A stretch of DNA of 64,000 bases from Antilocapra americana (lineage: Eukaryota; Chordata; Mammalia; Artiodactyla; Antilocapridae): positions 1,091,598 through 1,155,597 of the forward strand of contig ML661799.1 of the NCBI GenBank assembly GCA_007570785.1, given 5' to 3'. The stretch's first letter is position 1, and each line of letters starts with the position of its first letter. Shown here piece after piece: positions 20,680-31,025 of this stretch. The position numbers and the translations under genes are program-made. The notes beneath the pieces were generated by a model. That model made no database searches. It was not told the origin of the DNA and saw only the letters and a program-made list of their open reading frames with translations.

Positions 20680-20777
20680 CATGTGGAAAGAGAGACCAAC
20701 AGGCTCCTGGGGGCAAAACTGAGGTTTTGGGCTGGGCTGGTATCAGTTAGAAGTTGGGGGAAGAGCTAAGGAGAAAC

Positions 20778-20981
20778 TGTGTGTCTGTGCATATTTAATT
20801 CTTTGCAACCCCACAGATTGTAGCCTGCTAGGCTCCCCTCTGTTCACGGAATTCTCCAGGCAAGAATTACTGGAGTGGGTTACCGTGTCCTACTCCAGAG
20901 GCTCTTCCTGACCCAGGTCTCAAACCTGCATCTACTGCATTGGCAGATGGATTCTTTACCAATGGCACCACCTGGGAAGCC
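20778..20981 (-). mobile_element. Bov-tA SINE
   Basis: Reverse-oriented Bov-tA, more diverged than most in the window. The perfect 10-bp direct repeat 'aaggagaaac' at 20768-20777 and 20982-20991 defines it. Confidence 0.93.
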
Positions 20982-20991
20982 AAGGAGAAAC

Positions 20992-22150
20992 ACTGCCTAG
21001 GCAATAAAGAGTTGGTTCTTCTGTCCAAGGAGGCTGAGAAGCACTTATAAATATAAATAGAAGCATGAGCTTATGCTTTCTATTATGCTTTCCATTTCAC
21101 AAAGCCCCCTCATGGACATGAGGTCATCTGAATAGTCAATGACCTTCTAACCTTCTACTAAGATATCCTTCTGGCAAGTAGGGGTGAGGAGGGATGGGAA
21201 GGCTGTCTGCAGAGACAGAAGTGGAGAACGATAAACATAGAGAACAATATAAGGGTGGTCATGCTAGAGAAAGAGTTAGAGAGCAAGGGGAGACAGAAGG
21301 GGAAAAGTAGATCTTCCCCAAATCATTTGGGCCCAGTCAGACCTGCTTGCTGCCTTCAAGTACCTAATAATTCCAACTGAAACAAAACCCCCTAAGATAA
21401 AGGACTGCTCATGTGTTCCATCATCGCTCTATCCTAGAGTAGCAGGAGTGAACACTCACTGGTTGGGAAAAAAGGAAGAGCCAGCAAGGAAGCCAGATTT
21501 AAAACTGGCCAAATCAAAGCAAATAAACCAGAGGCTGGCCCGAAGTTTTATAAAGTTATCTGACATGCTGGCTGTAAAAGAGAGAGATGGGCAGGACTTA
21601 AATCTGACAAGGAATCGCTTTGGAGTGCCCTGGGAAGGAAAATTCACGGTCAGTGAGGAGGAGCTGAAGAAAAGGATTTGTAATTCGGAGGGAGCTTTCC
21701 CAGGAAGCCAACCTCATACTTTAGATTGAATGGCAGGGACAGCTCTGGCGAAAGGGGAAAAGTCTCAGGTAATGGCAAAGGCCATGGGCCACCAGACAAG
21801 CCAGTACAGTGCCGCTGAGCCAAGGTCACCCTGGGCAGGTGGGTCAGAGCTTTGGCAAAGAGGGCAGAGGAGCTGGGAGGGCGGGGACTGACAGGGGGCT
21901 CTGTTCAGGCTACAGACCAAGGTCACGGACAGAAATCCTATCTGTAGGGTGAGAGAGAAGATATGCAGGAATTCTCAGTGGACCTGATAAGGGGAGGCAG
22001 AGAACTGCCCTCCATCCCCACCAAAGGCCGAGACCAAGAAGCCAGAATAGGAGAAGGGTGGTGATGACAGGAGAGGAAGGGGAGGATTCAGAGGGAAAAT
22101 AAAACAGAAAGAGAGGCTGTGAAGAAGAGATGGGATGGTAACAAAATGAA
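20992..22150. other. Unique sequence, nothing recognised
   Basis: Purine-rich in parts (21230-21310 and 22040-22140). A 93-codon plus frame (21448-21729) is Lys/Glu-rich and has no recognised domain. No confident repeat or exon. Confidence 0.4.
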
Positions 22151-22152
22151 AT

Positions 22153-22354
22153 ATGTGTGCATGATCGTGTCCAACTCTTTGCAACCCCATGGACTGTAGC
22201 CCACCAGGCTCCTCTGTACATGGAATTCTCCAGGCAAGATTATTGGAGTAGGATGCCATTTCCTTCTCCAGGGGATCTTTCCGACCCAGGGATTGAAACC
22301 GCATCTCCTGCCTTGGTAGATGGATTCTTTACCACTGCGCCACCTGGGAAAACC
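22153..22354 (-). mobile_element. Bov-tA SINE
   Basis: Reverse Bov-tA from 'gtgtgcatgatcgtgtccaa' to 'gcgccacctgggaaaacc'. Target duplication not found. Confidence 0.92.
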
Positions 22355-23090
22355 ATGAGGTGGGATGAAGTGAGATGGAGGAGGTGGGCAAAGATTAGAG
22401 AGACCAAGGCAAGAGACACACAGACAGAAAAACATGGAAAATGAGGCAGAGACTCAGATAGAGAGAAACTCAAAGACACAGACAGAAAACTGTGCAGAGT
22501 GCTAGAGAGAGAAGGGATGAGGGAGAAGCAGAATGGAAAGAGGCAAACACATTTAGAGAAAGAAGAGAAGAAACCAGCAGGCAGACTGGAGAACCCTGGG
22601 GGCTATAGGCTGGAGGACCGAAGGCTCTGCTGTCTCCTGTCCCCTGGAAGCCCACTTCCTATCACTGGCGGGCAGCAAGCTTGCTGGCACAGGTCTTTTC
22701 TCTGGTTTTGGCTGCAAGGGAAGTGGGAGGCACAAGAGGTGAGCCCTTTAGACCAGCCAGGGCCATGTGCTCATCTTCATGTAACGAGTCTGTCTGGGTA
22801 AACAGTGACGTGGCTGCTGGACTGGGGTTTGCTGGGCTCTGCGTCCTGCTGAGCCACCTGGGCCAGGCCACAGACATCACCCCCACCATAGGAATGGGGG
22901 TCTGCTAGGAGATGCGGGGCAGACAGCACAGCCTTGCCAGTGGGTCTGCCCTGTGGACATACTGCTGGCCCTTGACCCTGCTCTATGAGAGAAGGAGGAC
23001 CCGAAGGGACCCTGGTAACCATCTGTCCCCAACCTGGAAGCCTTCGCCCAGACAACCACTGATTAGGTGTCCACAGAGTATGGCTCTGGC
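22355..23090. other. Unique sequence, nothing recognised
   Basis: A/G-rich stretch (22380-22600), then mixed sequence. Opposing frames of 75-100 codons overlap each other. No exon supported. Confidence 0.4.
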
Positions 23091-23094
23091 AGGT

Positions 23095-24850
23095 TCTGAC
23101 CTAGTTGCTCAGAATATCCCTGAACGAGACAAGGATTCTCATTCCCGTGGAGCTCACCTTCCAGTGAGGGTCGGTTTACCTCAATAAGTAAAGTTTGCCA
23201 TATGTTACAAGGTTGAAAATGCTATGGAGGAAAAACAGCAGAGAAAAGAGGAAGTGGGAAGCCTGGGCAGGTGACTCTGAAGGAGTTGGTTCTGAGGACA
23301 GCTGAGAGGGTAAGCATTTCAGCCATGGAAACATCCAAGGGCAAAATCCTAAGGTGGGAGCTCCTGAGGAGCTGAGGAACAGTAAACAGCAATGGTAGGC
23401 AGCAAGAGTCCCAGAGGAGAGCTGTATGACCTCTGAGAGGGGACTGGGGAAGGACTTGGAGAACACCATAAAAGCTTTGCCTCTGGATGAAATGGGGAGC
23501 CCTCAGAAGATTGTGAGAAGAGGTAAACATTCTCTGAGTTAAGCTGAAAAGGGTGCGGCCACTGTGATAAGAGTAGATAAGGGGTCAGGGGTACAAGTTG
23601 GGGACCAGCTAGGAGGACATTGTGTAATCCATGGAGGATGGTGGCATGCATTAGCGTGGCAGGAGGGGAGATGGCGAGAAGTGGCCAGGTCCTGTGTGGG
23701 CTCTGAAGGAAGACAAGTCAGCAAGATTTCTTGACAGATGGATAGTGGGGTGTGAGACAAACAGAACAGTTAAGGAAGATGCTACAGCTCTTGGCTTGAG
23801 CACCTGCAAGGATGGAGCTCTCCGTCAATAAAGATACATGGGTGAAGCAGGTATGGGGAGGGAGGGGGCAGGAAACCAGTTCAGTTGGACAGGTTGAATT
23901 TGAGACATCTATTATATACCCGCATGGAGATGTGAAGAACCCAGGTGGATAAATAAGCCTGGAGTTAGAGAAAAGGTCTGCACAGGAATTACAAACATAG
24001 GAGTCTTAGCATGTAGAGTATTTAAAGCCAGGAGACTAGATGAGATGATCAGGGAGTGAGTGTAGATGGAGGAAAGGATGAAGGACCCAGCTGTGGGCTC
24101 TCCCACGTGCACATGTTAGGGAGAAGAAGAGAAGCAGGTAAAGGAGAGGGTGAAACCGGGATGAGAGAACCCGGCTAGTGTGCTGTCCACGAAGCCTGGG
24201 GAAGAAAACGTGACAAGGAGCAGAGTGATCAACTGTGCTAAACGCTGCTGTCTCATGACATCAGCAAAGATGAAGGGTGAGAACGGGATCTAGCAATGTG
24301 GAGGCCACAGGTGGCTGGACAGGAAGAGTTTCAGAGAGAGTGGGGCTTGAGAATTCCCAAGTGAAGTCGTTTTCAAGGGATGGGACCAGAGGGTATGGAG
24401 CAGAGCAATTAAGAGCACATACCTGGGCCCCAGGCCACCAGGGTTGAGTCCCAGCTCTGCCTCTTTCTGGCTCTGTGACATTAGGCAAATTATTTAACCT
24501 CTCTTTGCCTCCATTTCCCAACCTGAGGCCACCTACTTCAGAGGGCTAATAGGAGGATTAAATCAGTTAGTGTCTGTAAGGTACCAGGCCCAAGGGCAGC
24601 ACAATGAACGCTTATCAAGTTAAAAAGAAAAGAAGAAAGAGAATGGGAGGAGATGAATCAGAACATTCCTTCAGGGAGCTTTGCTGAAAAGAGAAGCAAA
24701 GAAATGGAGAGGGTTTGTTAGCAGGGAGGTTGGGGGGAAAGGAAGGTATTTTAAGAAGGAAGAAATAACAGGATGTCTGAACACCAATGAGAATGGTCCA
24801 TTAGAGAGGAGCGTTCAGTGATTCAGAAGAAAGGGGGAGACCTGCTGGAG
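23095..24850 (-). mobile_element. Long L2 LINE remnant, split by a MIR
   Basis: About 1.55 kb of antisense L2 plus a MIR. Landmarks in order: 'ggagctcaccttccagtgag', 'gaaatggggagccctcagaa', 'ggaccagctaggaggacatt', 'gaagtggccaggtcctgtg', 'cttggcttgagcacctgc', 'gacaggttgaatttgagaca', 'gtatttaaagccaggagact', 'gagtgatcaactgtgctaaa', 'gatctagcaatgtggaggcc' and, past the MIR, 'gaagaaataacaggatgtct' and 'gagaatggtccattagag'. It spans much of the reverse-transcriptase region, with frames destroyed. Confidence 0.72.
24385..24605 (+). mobile_element. MIR SINE inserted in the L2
   Basis: 'gcagagcaattaagagcac', 'gttgagtcccagctctgcc', 'ctctgtgacattaggcaaat', 'aggaggattaaatcagtt' give a nearly full MIR in sense orientation, lying between two halves of the antisense L2. 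Confidence 0.75.
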
Positions 24851-24899
24851 GAATGTTCTGCAGGAGGGATGGGACTGAGCTTCAAATGCATGAGCGCCA

Positions 24900-25215
24900 C
24901 ACAGCACCCTCAACTCCCTCAAGGCATCCCCACCAAAACCTCCTTGAGGAACCATTCCTGACACTCCTGCTCGTATCGCAAGCCCCCTTGACACTCCCTG
25001 CCCCTTCCTCTGCTTTACTGTCCCCCATGGCATCGTCACCATCAAACTCATTACTTCAGTTACTTCTCCTGTTTTACCTGTCCGTCGGCTAGTGTGTAAA
25101 CTCCCTGAATGCAGGCAGTCTTTTCTGTCTTATTGACAATTATATCTCCAGAGTCTAGAACAGGGTCTGATGCAGAGTAAGCACTCCATAAATATTTACT
25201 GAAGGAACGGATGAA
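24900..25215 (+). mobile_element. L2 3' end
   Basis: 'aggaaccattcctgacactc', 'gtgtaaactccctgaatgca', 'tctccagagtctagaacagg', 'gagtaagcactccataaata' follow the L2 sense 3' terminus. It is opposite in orientation to the L2 just upstream, so a separate insertion. Confidence 0.68.
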
Positions 25216-25278
25216 TTGTACGTGTATTTTGGGAACTCTTTGCCCATCAGGGAAGAATACAATCCCCTTATTCATTTG

Positions 25279-25501
25279 TGCTGTGTGTTCTCAGTCACTC
25301 AGTCATGCCCGACTATTGCGACCCCATGGACCATAGCTCCTCTATCCATGGAATTTTCTAGGCAAGGATACTGGAACAGGTTGCCATTTCCTACTTCAGG
25401 GGATCTTCCCGACCCAGGAATCAAACCCAGAGCTCTTGCATCTCCTGCATTGGCAGGTGGATTTTTTTTTTTTTTTTTACCACTGTGCCACCAGGAAAGC
25501 C
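25279..25501 (-). mobile_element. Bov-tA SINE with an internal poly(T) expansion
   Basis: Reverse Bov-tA from 'gtgctgtgtgttctcagtc' to 'gccaccaggaaagccc'. A run of 17 T at 25462-25478 replaces the usual 'gattctttacc', enlarging a short A-run within the tRNA-like half. The flanks 'ccttattcattt' and 'ttcttcattt' only partly match. Confidence 0.9.
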
Positions 25502-25503
25502 CT

Positions 25504-26149
25504 CTTCTTCATTTATTCTGCATATAATTTCTGAACTTCTACTATATTCCAGGAATGGTATTTGATTTTAGGGAATCAGAAGTGAGTCAGATGCTCTCTT
25601 TGTCCTCATTGAGTCAACTTTCTTGTGTGTGTGCACAGGTGAATGTGAGTGTATGCTGAAGGAGCCTGAGAAATAAAAGGCCATTTCAAAGCTGTGTGAG
25701 CAGCCTTATAAGAGAGGGACATCCAGGGTCCCACTGCTTTGGGCATCCGAGACAAGGAAAACTTCCTGGAGAAGGGGCTCCAAACTGGAAGAACGAACCA
25801 GAGTCAGCCAAGTGGGATGGAGAGGGTGGGCTCCAGGGTTTCAAGCTGGAGAAGCAACAACCAACCACCAGCAAAGCCCTGGCTGTGCGAACAAGTATCC
25901 AAAGCTCCGCTCAGCCCTCATGCCCTCCACGAAGTCCGCCTGGGCCCTTGACTTCCCTCTGCTCCTGCCTTGACAGCGCCTGTTATATCATTTCTTGGGC
26001 GTTGCTCCAACCTGTGAGCCTACCGTCCAAAGTGTGAGTCTTGGGACTTCAGGCAGGTGGTTTGCCTTTGGCCTGAAGGGCCATGGTGCCTAGAGGAACA
26101 CTGAACACACAGGAAGAGCTCAGGAGTCAACACAAAAGGCCGGGTGTGG
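25504..26149. other. Mostly unique sequence
   Basis: No confident repeat. A 113-codon plus frame (25696-26037) shares its region with a 70-codon frame in another phase and shows no domain. Confidence 0.4.
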
Positions 26150-26553
26150 CTCTGGGCACTCGGGAGGCAGCTGTGAGCAGGACAGACCAGGCCCCACTTC
26201 CTGGAACTTACATTGTATTGGAGGAGATTATACAATAAATAAATAAACAAGCACATAAGTAGAAGATAATAGAGTACCACAAAGAGAATAACAGTGGGTA
26301 GGTGGGCGGGGGCTCCTCTACACCATCATCAGAGAAGGTGTCTCTGACATTTAAGCCAAGACTGAATGATAATTATCTACTGAATCAACTACTGAAGAGA
26401 AGCAGAACAGGCAGGAAGACCTCCTGAAAACCACATTTTAGGGAAGTATGGATTTGAACCAGGGAGTCCACAGGCTGAGAGAATATGGCAAAGTAGTCTC
26501 TAAAATCAAAGAGGACTTCCTGGAGGAGGTGAGTTTTTCTCAGGACTTAGCGT
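26150..26553 (-). mobile_element. L2 LINE remnant
   Basis: 'ggaacttacattgtattgga', 'caataaataaataaacaag', 'gaggacttcctggaggaggt' are antisense L2 landmarks; sequence between them is diverged. Confidence 0.55.
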
Positions 26554-26757
26554 GAATTCAGTTCAGTTCAGTTCAGTCACTCAGTCATGTCCGACTCTTT
26601 GCGACCCCATGAACCACAGCATGCCAGGCCTCCCTGTCCATCACCAACTCCTGGAGTCCACCCAAACCCATGTCCATTGAGTCAGTGATGCCATTGTACC
26701 ATCTCATCCTCTGTCATCCCCTTCTCCGTCCTGCCCTCAATCTTTCCCAGCATTAGG
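26554..26757 (-). mobile_element. BovB 3'-end fragment with (GTTCA)n tail
   Basis: Antisense BovB terminus: a (GTTCA)n microsatellite at 26557-26575 (the BovB 3' tail), then 'gcgaccccatgaaccacagc', 'gaccaggcctccctgtcc'-like sequence, 'gtgatgccattgtaccatct' and 'tcaatctttcccagcatt'. It splits an L2 context. Confidence 0.9.
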
Positions 26758-26829
26758 GAATGTTGATTCTTAAATTTATAACCATGATTAGACAGGTTGA
26801 CTTTTAGCTTAAATGATGATGGACAAGGA

Positions 26830-27035
26830 GGGCTGTGTGTCAATGAATGCTTGAGTAGCCACTCTGGGCCAAGCTGGATGAAGACAGGAAGATGGCCAAG
26901 GAAGACAATCCCAGTCCTCAGAGGTTACAATCCTGCCTGGAGACAGACAGGCAAATAAATAAATACAATGTTGTGATGAGGGCTGTGGCAGACCTGCAAG
27001 CACAGGGAGGATCTGGACACCCGGGGCCTGAGGAG
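26830..27035 (-). mobile_element. L2 LINE remnant
   Basis: 'gaggttacaatcctgcctgg', 'gacagacaggcaaataaata', 'gtgatgagggctgtgg' match antisense L2 near its 3' end. Confidence 0.55.
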
Positions 27036-27099
27036 CCTGGGACTCAGCGAGGGGGCAGGGCAGACAAACTGAGTCTAAGCCCCCACCACTGGCCTCCGC

Positions 27100-27640
27100 C
27101 ATCGGCCTTCTCATTCGGCATCCTGCCCCTCTCACGCCCCATAATCCATCCTTCACACAACCCTCAGAGTTAACAGGTCACTTCGCTCTCGGCTTAGAAC
27201 CCTCCAGAGGCTTTAACCCTAAGATACATCCCTAATCTTCCCTCGGCCTTCTGACGAGTGAGAGCCCTGTGGTCTGCGGCTGGTTCACTGCTCCCCTTTC
27301 CCCTCCGCCCCACAGTGGGCCTGTGTCCTGCCTTTCAGACATGACAAGACCATTCCCAGTTTGGGCCTTTGCTGGGCTGTGAGTTCTCTTTCTGCCTGGA
27401 AGTTTCTTCCCTGGATCAGAACCCCACCCCTGAGCCACTAGATGCTAAAGCTGTCTCTCTCCCCACCTCCTACACAGCACTCTGCTTGAGGTTATCTTAG
27501 TCATTTGTGTTTATCTGTTTACATGTTTGTTTCCCCCCCTCCACCCATCACCAGGACGCAGGGGCAGGAAATGGGCCTTATCTACGGTTCTGCTCCCAGA
27601 TCCCCACACAGCACCTGGCACGTAATAAACACACCGATGG
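27100..27640 (+). mobile_element. L2 LINE 3' region
   Basis: Sense L2: 'aatccatccttcacacaacc', 'gaaccctccagaggcttta', 'gggcctttgctgggctgtg', 'tctgcctggaagtttcttcc' and the terminal 'gcacctggcacgtaataaac'. About 540 bp, diverged. Confidence 0.6.
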
Positions 27641-28059
27641 ACTCTCTCAGAAGCTAAGGAGGGCAGGAAGAGGCATGTCACCAGACTGGGCTGCATGGTG
27701 GCAACATGGGAAGCTCCCGGCTGGGGTTAGTGGAGGCTGCCCATGCAAAGGGACGGCCAGGGGGGTCCCCAGGCCAGGAGCCACCTGGGTGCTGGGTGAG
27801 TGGGGAGGGAAATGCCCTCTGGCTGAGGCTGGGTGCTCATGGCGTGGCCTGGACTGGCCCGACCTTTCTGAGGATTTCTTTCTCCTAAACAATTTCCAGA
27901 AACAACTCCTCCACAGCACAACAGACCAGCAGGGACTGCACAGACCATGGTGAGGGTGGGAATGGGGGCCTTGGAGACCTCAGTTCACGAGCGTTCCTTG
28001 ACTAAGAGACACAGCAATGGTGTGGCGTGGCGTGGCAGGGGTGCAGGGGGAGTGGCTGA

Positions 28060-28210
28060 GGCAGACAGGAGGAGGAAGGGGAGGGAGAGAAGAGAGAGGA
28101 AGGGGGAGCAGCGAGGGGAAGAGGAAAATGAGGAGGAAGAGGAAGAAAAGGAGGAAAGGGGCAGAGAAGAAGAGGGAAGACAAGGAGGGGGAGGAGAGGA
28201 GGGAGGATTC
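28060..28210 (+). repeat. Purine-rich (GGA/GAA)n tract
   Basis: About 140 bases almost entirely A and G on the plus strand. It creates spurious Glu/Arg-rich frames on one strand and Pro/Ser/Leu-rich frames on the other. Confidence 0.85.
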
Positions 28211-28985
28211 TGCCTCAGCTGTAGACCAGGCCTGGGGGCTTCACCTCCTTTCCTTTGAGGATCCGGGCTGGGAGGACACACCTCTGACCTTCCCTTGGCC
28301 TCACAGAGCAAAGGGCACACCTACTGGGGAGGTGGAGGAAGGGGTAATAAAAATTAAATTCAAAAATTTTTTTTTTAAAGTTAGAAGAACAAATTATTTG
28401 GAGAGGAAGCAAAAAATATCTGTGACACACCGAGCACTGTTTTAATGACAGCCCATGTGGGAGGACAGTTTAGTCATATTTTTTCATTTTCTCTTCCCCG
28501 GGGAGCCGCGTTCCAGTGATCAAGCCCTGATATCAAATTGGCATGTTCCCTAAATCAGTCACCTTCCCTCTCGGATTATTCAGCAGCACCGTGAGTCAGG
28601 GGGCTGCCAAGTAACCCCTTCTCCATATGCCCAGGATGTGCTAGTGCCCTCCTTGGTTAGGGGAGGGGAGAGGCTGAATGGGGAGCAGGCTGCCTGGCCC
28701 AGGCTGGTGGGCAGGAAGCTGAAGGGGGGTGGTCGGAGAAGCTGCCAGCTTTCCCCACTCCCTGAAACCCCAGGGGTGAGGATGAGACTGGTCCCCCATC
28801 TGGGGTCACAGCCAGGGTGGAAAAAGGTTTCTTCGAAGACAGCTTGGTGAGATGCCAGGAGGAAGGAGTTCAGGAAGCAGGGCTGCCAGCCCCTCAGGCA
28901 CGAGCACTTCCAGGACGAAAGATAAAAATAAGGAGGATAATTTTAAGTGACTGCCACAGGGATGCGAGTGCTGACGGCGGGCAAC
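28211..28985. other. Unique sequence, A/T-rich candidate block at 28335-28600
   Basis: No repeat family named. The part around 28340-28600 mixes A/T-rich words ('aaattaaattcaaaa', 'caaattatttgg') with 'caccgtgagtcaggg'. It has no stable open frame and could be regulatory; this is only suggested by texture. Confidence 0.3.
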
Positions 28986-28989
28986 ACGC

Positions 28990-29175
28990 CTCCCGCCACG
29001 CCATTCGTCTTCCTCACGACAGCCCTGGAGGCAGGCGCTTCCACCCCCAGGACTCCGGGGGAGACAGGAGCTGGACGGAGCAACTCCTCCAAGACTATAG
29101 CTGCTCTGGGTCAGGGCTGAATTGGAATCTAGGTCTGCGGGATTCCAGAGCCCAGCCACTTTCCTGCACAGAGGG
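28990..29175 (-). mobile_element. MIR SINE fragment
   Basis: 'cacgacagccctggaggcag', 'gctgaattggaatctaggtc' and 'ttccagagcccagccacttt' follow antisense MIR order. It is unusually CpG-rich between 28965 and 29065. Confidence 0.5.
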
Positions 29176-29287
29176 GTGGTCAAGCCCTTAGTCCTCCCCT
29201 GCGGGGGGTGTGGGGGAAAATCCAAGACAGGGACTCTAGGAGGGACTTATTCATGGTGCTTTATCCAGAAGATTTCCACTCTCTTTA

Positions 29288-29495
29288 GCTACTACTGGTG
29301 GCTCAGACGGTAAAGAATCCGCCTGCATTGCGGGAGACCTGGGTTTGATCCCTGGGTTGGGAAGATCCCCTACAGGAGGGCATGACAACCACTCCAGTAG
29401 TCTTGCCTGGAAAATCCCCATGAACAGAGGAGGCTGGCGGGCTACAGTCCATGGGGTCGCAAAGAGTTGGATATGACTGAGCAACTAAGCACACA
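29288..29495 (+). mobile_element. Bov-tA SINE
   Basis: Forward Bov-tA from 'actggtggctcagacgg' to 'gactgagcaactaagcac', missing the first few bases of the tRNA-like head. No clean target duplication. Confidence 0.92.
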
Positions 29496-29589
29496 CATGA
29501 AGGTATGCTCACAGCATTGATCCTTCTTCGGTATTTGCCCTCCAACTCAGGGAGACTATTAAGTCCTTGCCAGCATCTGGTACTTGTGG

Positions 29590-29770
29590 GGTTTCTTTGT
29601 TTTTTGTTTTGCTTTGTTTTTTTCTGTTTGTTTGGCCACGTTGCACAGCATGTGGGATCTTAGTCCCTGGTAGGGTGCCTGGACCTCAGTCCCAAATGTC
29701 CTGTTAGACTTTGCCCCTGGTTTTACGACTTCCTCCTCTGTAGTGGTGGGAGTCCCTGGTGCTACATGTG
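29590..29770 (-). mobile_element. CHR-type SINE fragment
   Basis: T/G-rich lead (antisense of the A-rich tail), then 'tttggccacgttgcacagca' and 'gtgggatcttagtccctgg', the antisense CHR 3' part. Beyond about 29700 the match fades. Confidence 0.65.
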
Positions 29771-30324
29771 GGGTAGTTGGCACACAGGCCTCATCTGTGT
29801 ACACACATCTGTGTGTGTGTGTGGTGGGGGCTTGTGTACCTGCCCATGTGAATGTGGGGGCCCATCTGGAAGCAGGGGGGTGGGATCATGTGGGCCTGGG
29901 CATGCAGGTCCAGGACGTGAGCAGTGGGATGGCACAAAGATAGATGGCCGCCCGTGTAGGTGTCTGGGGCCATCATCTGTGTAGGGGTGAGCGAGAGCGG
30001 GTGTAGCTTCAGGCTTGTGGGTGTAGGTGCATACATGGAGAGGAGGGGACAGGAGAGAAAGGGCATTGGGCTCTGGGTCCCAGAGTCAAGTCTCAAGACA
30101 GAGAGAGAAATGCACCTCGTATTTTATTCCCATAGGAATCTGAAGGATGGATACATCCAGGTCAGCTGTAAAGGAGAAAATTCATTTTGTCTCCAAATAT
30201 GCCTTAGACTGCCAAATACTCTGGGGTATCCATCAGAGGTCCTCTGTTTCCAAATGCAGCTCTCCTTCCATAAAACATAATCTTTCTCCTGACTCAGTCT
30301 CCTCAGTCCTTGGGCATTACAAGA
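29771..30324. other. Unique sequence, TG- and G-rich at the left
   Basis: A short TG run near 29808-29823 and G-rich sequence, then unique DNA. Opposing frames near 100 codons (29791-30096 minus, 29960-30280 plus) overlap. Confidence 0.4.
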
Positions 30325-30500
30325 GATCAGCAGTGAGAGCAGACTGCCTGGGTTTACCAGCTGCCCTTGGTGTCTTATTTACCCTCCCTGGCTCTGTTTC
30401 CTCATCTGTTAAATAGAGTTCACAATAGCACTCCTCAGGGGGTGGTGAGGATGAATAAATTAATCCACTTGGAGTGCTTAGACAGTGAAGGACAATAGCC
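30325..30500 (+). mobile_element. MIR SINE
   Basis: 'gagcagactgcctgggttta', 'gctctgtttcctcatctgtt', 'ggtgaggatgaataaatt' and 'ttggagtgcttagacagtg' are in sense MIR order. Confidence 0.7.
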
Positions 30501-31013
30501 GTTTTAACTCTTAACATCTTAGTCTTTACTTTGATTATACCCTTTGGGTGGAAAATAAAAATGAATTTTAAAAAGCTCAGCCACCTGCTCCAAGAAGGCT
30601 TTCTTGAATCCACTGAGCTCCGCCTATCCCGTCTTTAGAAGAGAGGTACTTATTCTTCTGAGAATGAAGTAAAGCATGAGAATAAAGGCCAAAGTGGAGT
30701 GCACAGGATGCCCTCTGCAAATGTTAGACTGTTTCCCTTCCATCCTTTGCCTCCTTTCCTTAATTTCTGATAAGCATTCATTTGAAAAGGTCTTTATGTT
30801 TTGTTTCATAGCCTGAGGCCAGGACTGGGGTAGGGGAGGACAGGGTAGCCAGGGCCCTCTCCCTCTGGCTCCAAGTGACAGGACTGACCTGTCTACAGAA
30901 AAGCCTACTAGATTCCACACCAACTGCATGCCTGGCCCTAATGCCTGCAGCTTCTGGCTCCCTCTCCAACCTCAGTGGGTCCACCATAGCAGGAGACTGA
31001 ATTCCATAGCTAT
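30501..31013. other. Mostly unique sequence before the BovB
   Basis: No confident repeat, apart from a possible short L2 piece near 30590 ('ccaagaaggctttcttgaat'). It includes the pre-insertion copy of the BovB target site at 31014-31025. Confidence 0.4.
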
Positions 31014-31025
31014 ACTGACCTGGGA

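Noticed and set aside
27947..27953. ATG in good context followed directly by a GTGAGG donor-like sequence
   Set aside because: A start codon immediately followed by a splice donor is possible, but no partner exon, promoter or CpG island was seen. One motif is not enough.
28017..28445. Glu/Arg-rich frame of 142 codons
   Set aside because: Direct product of translating a purine-only tract.
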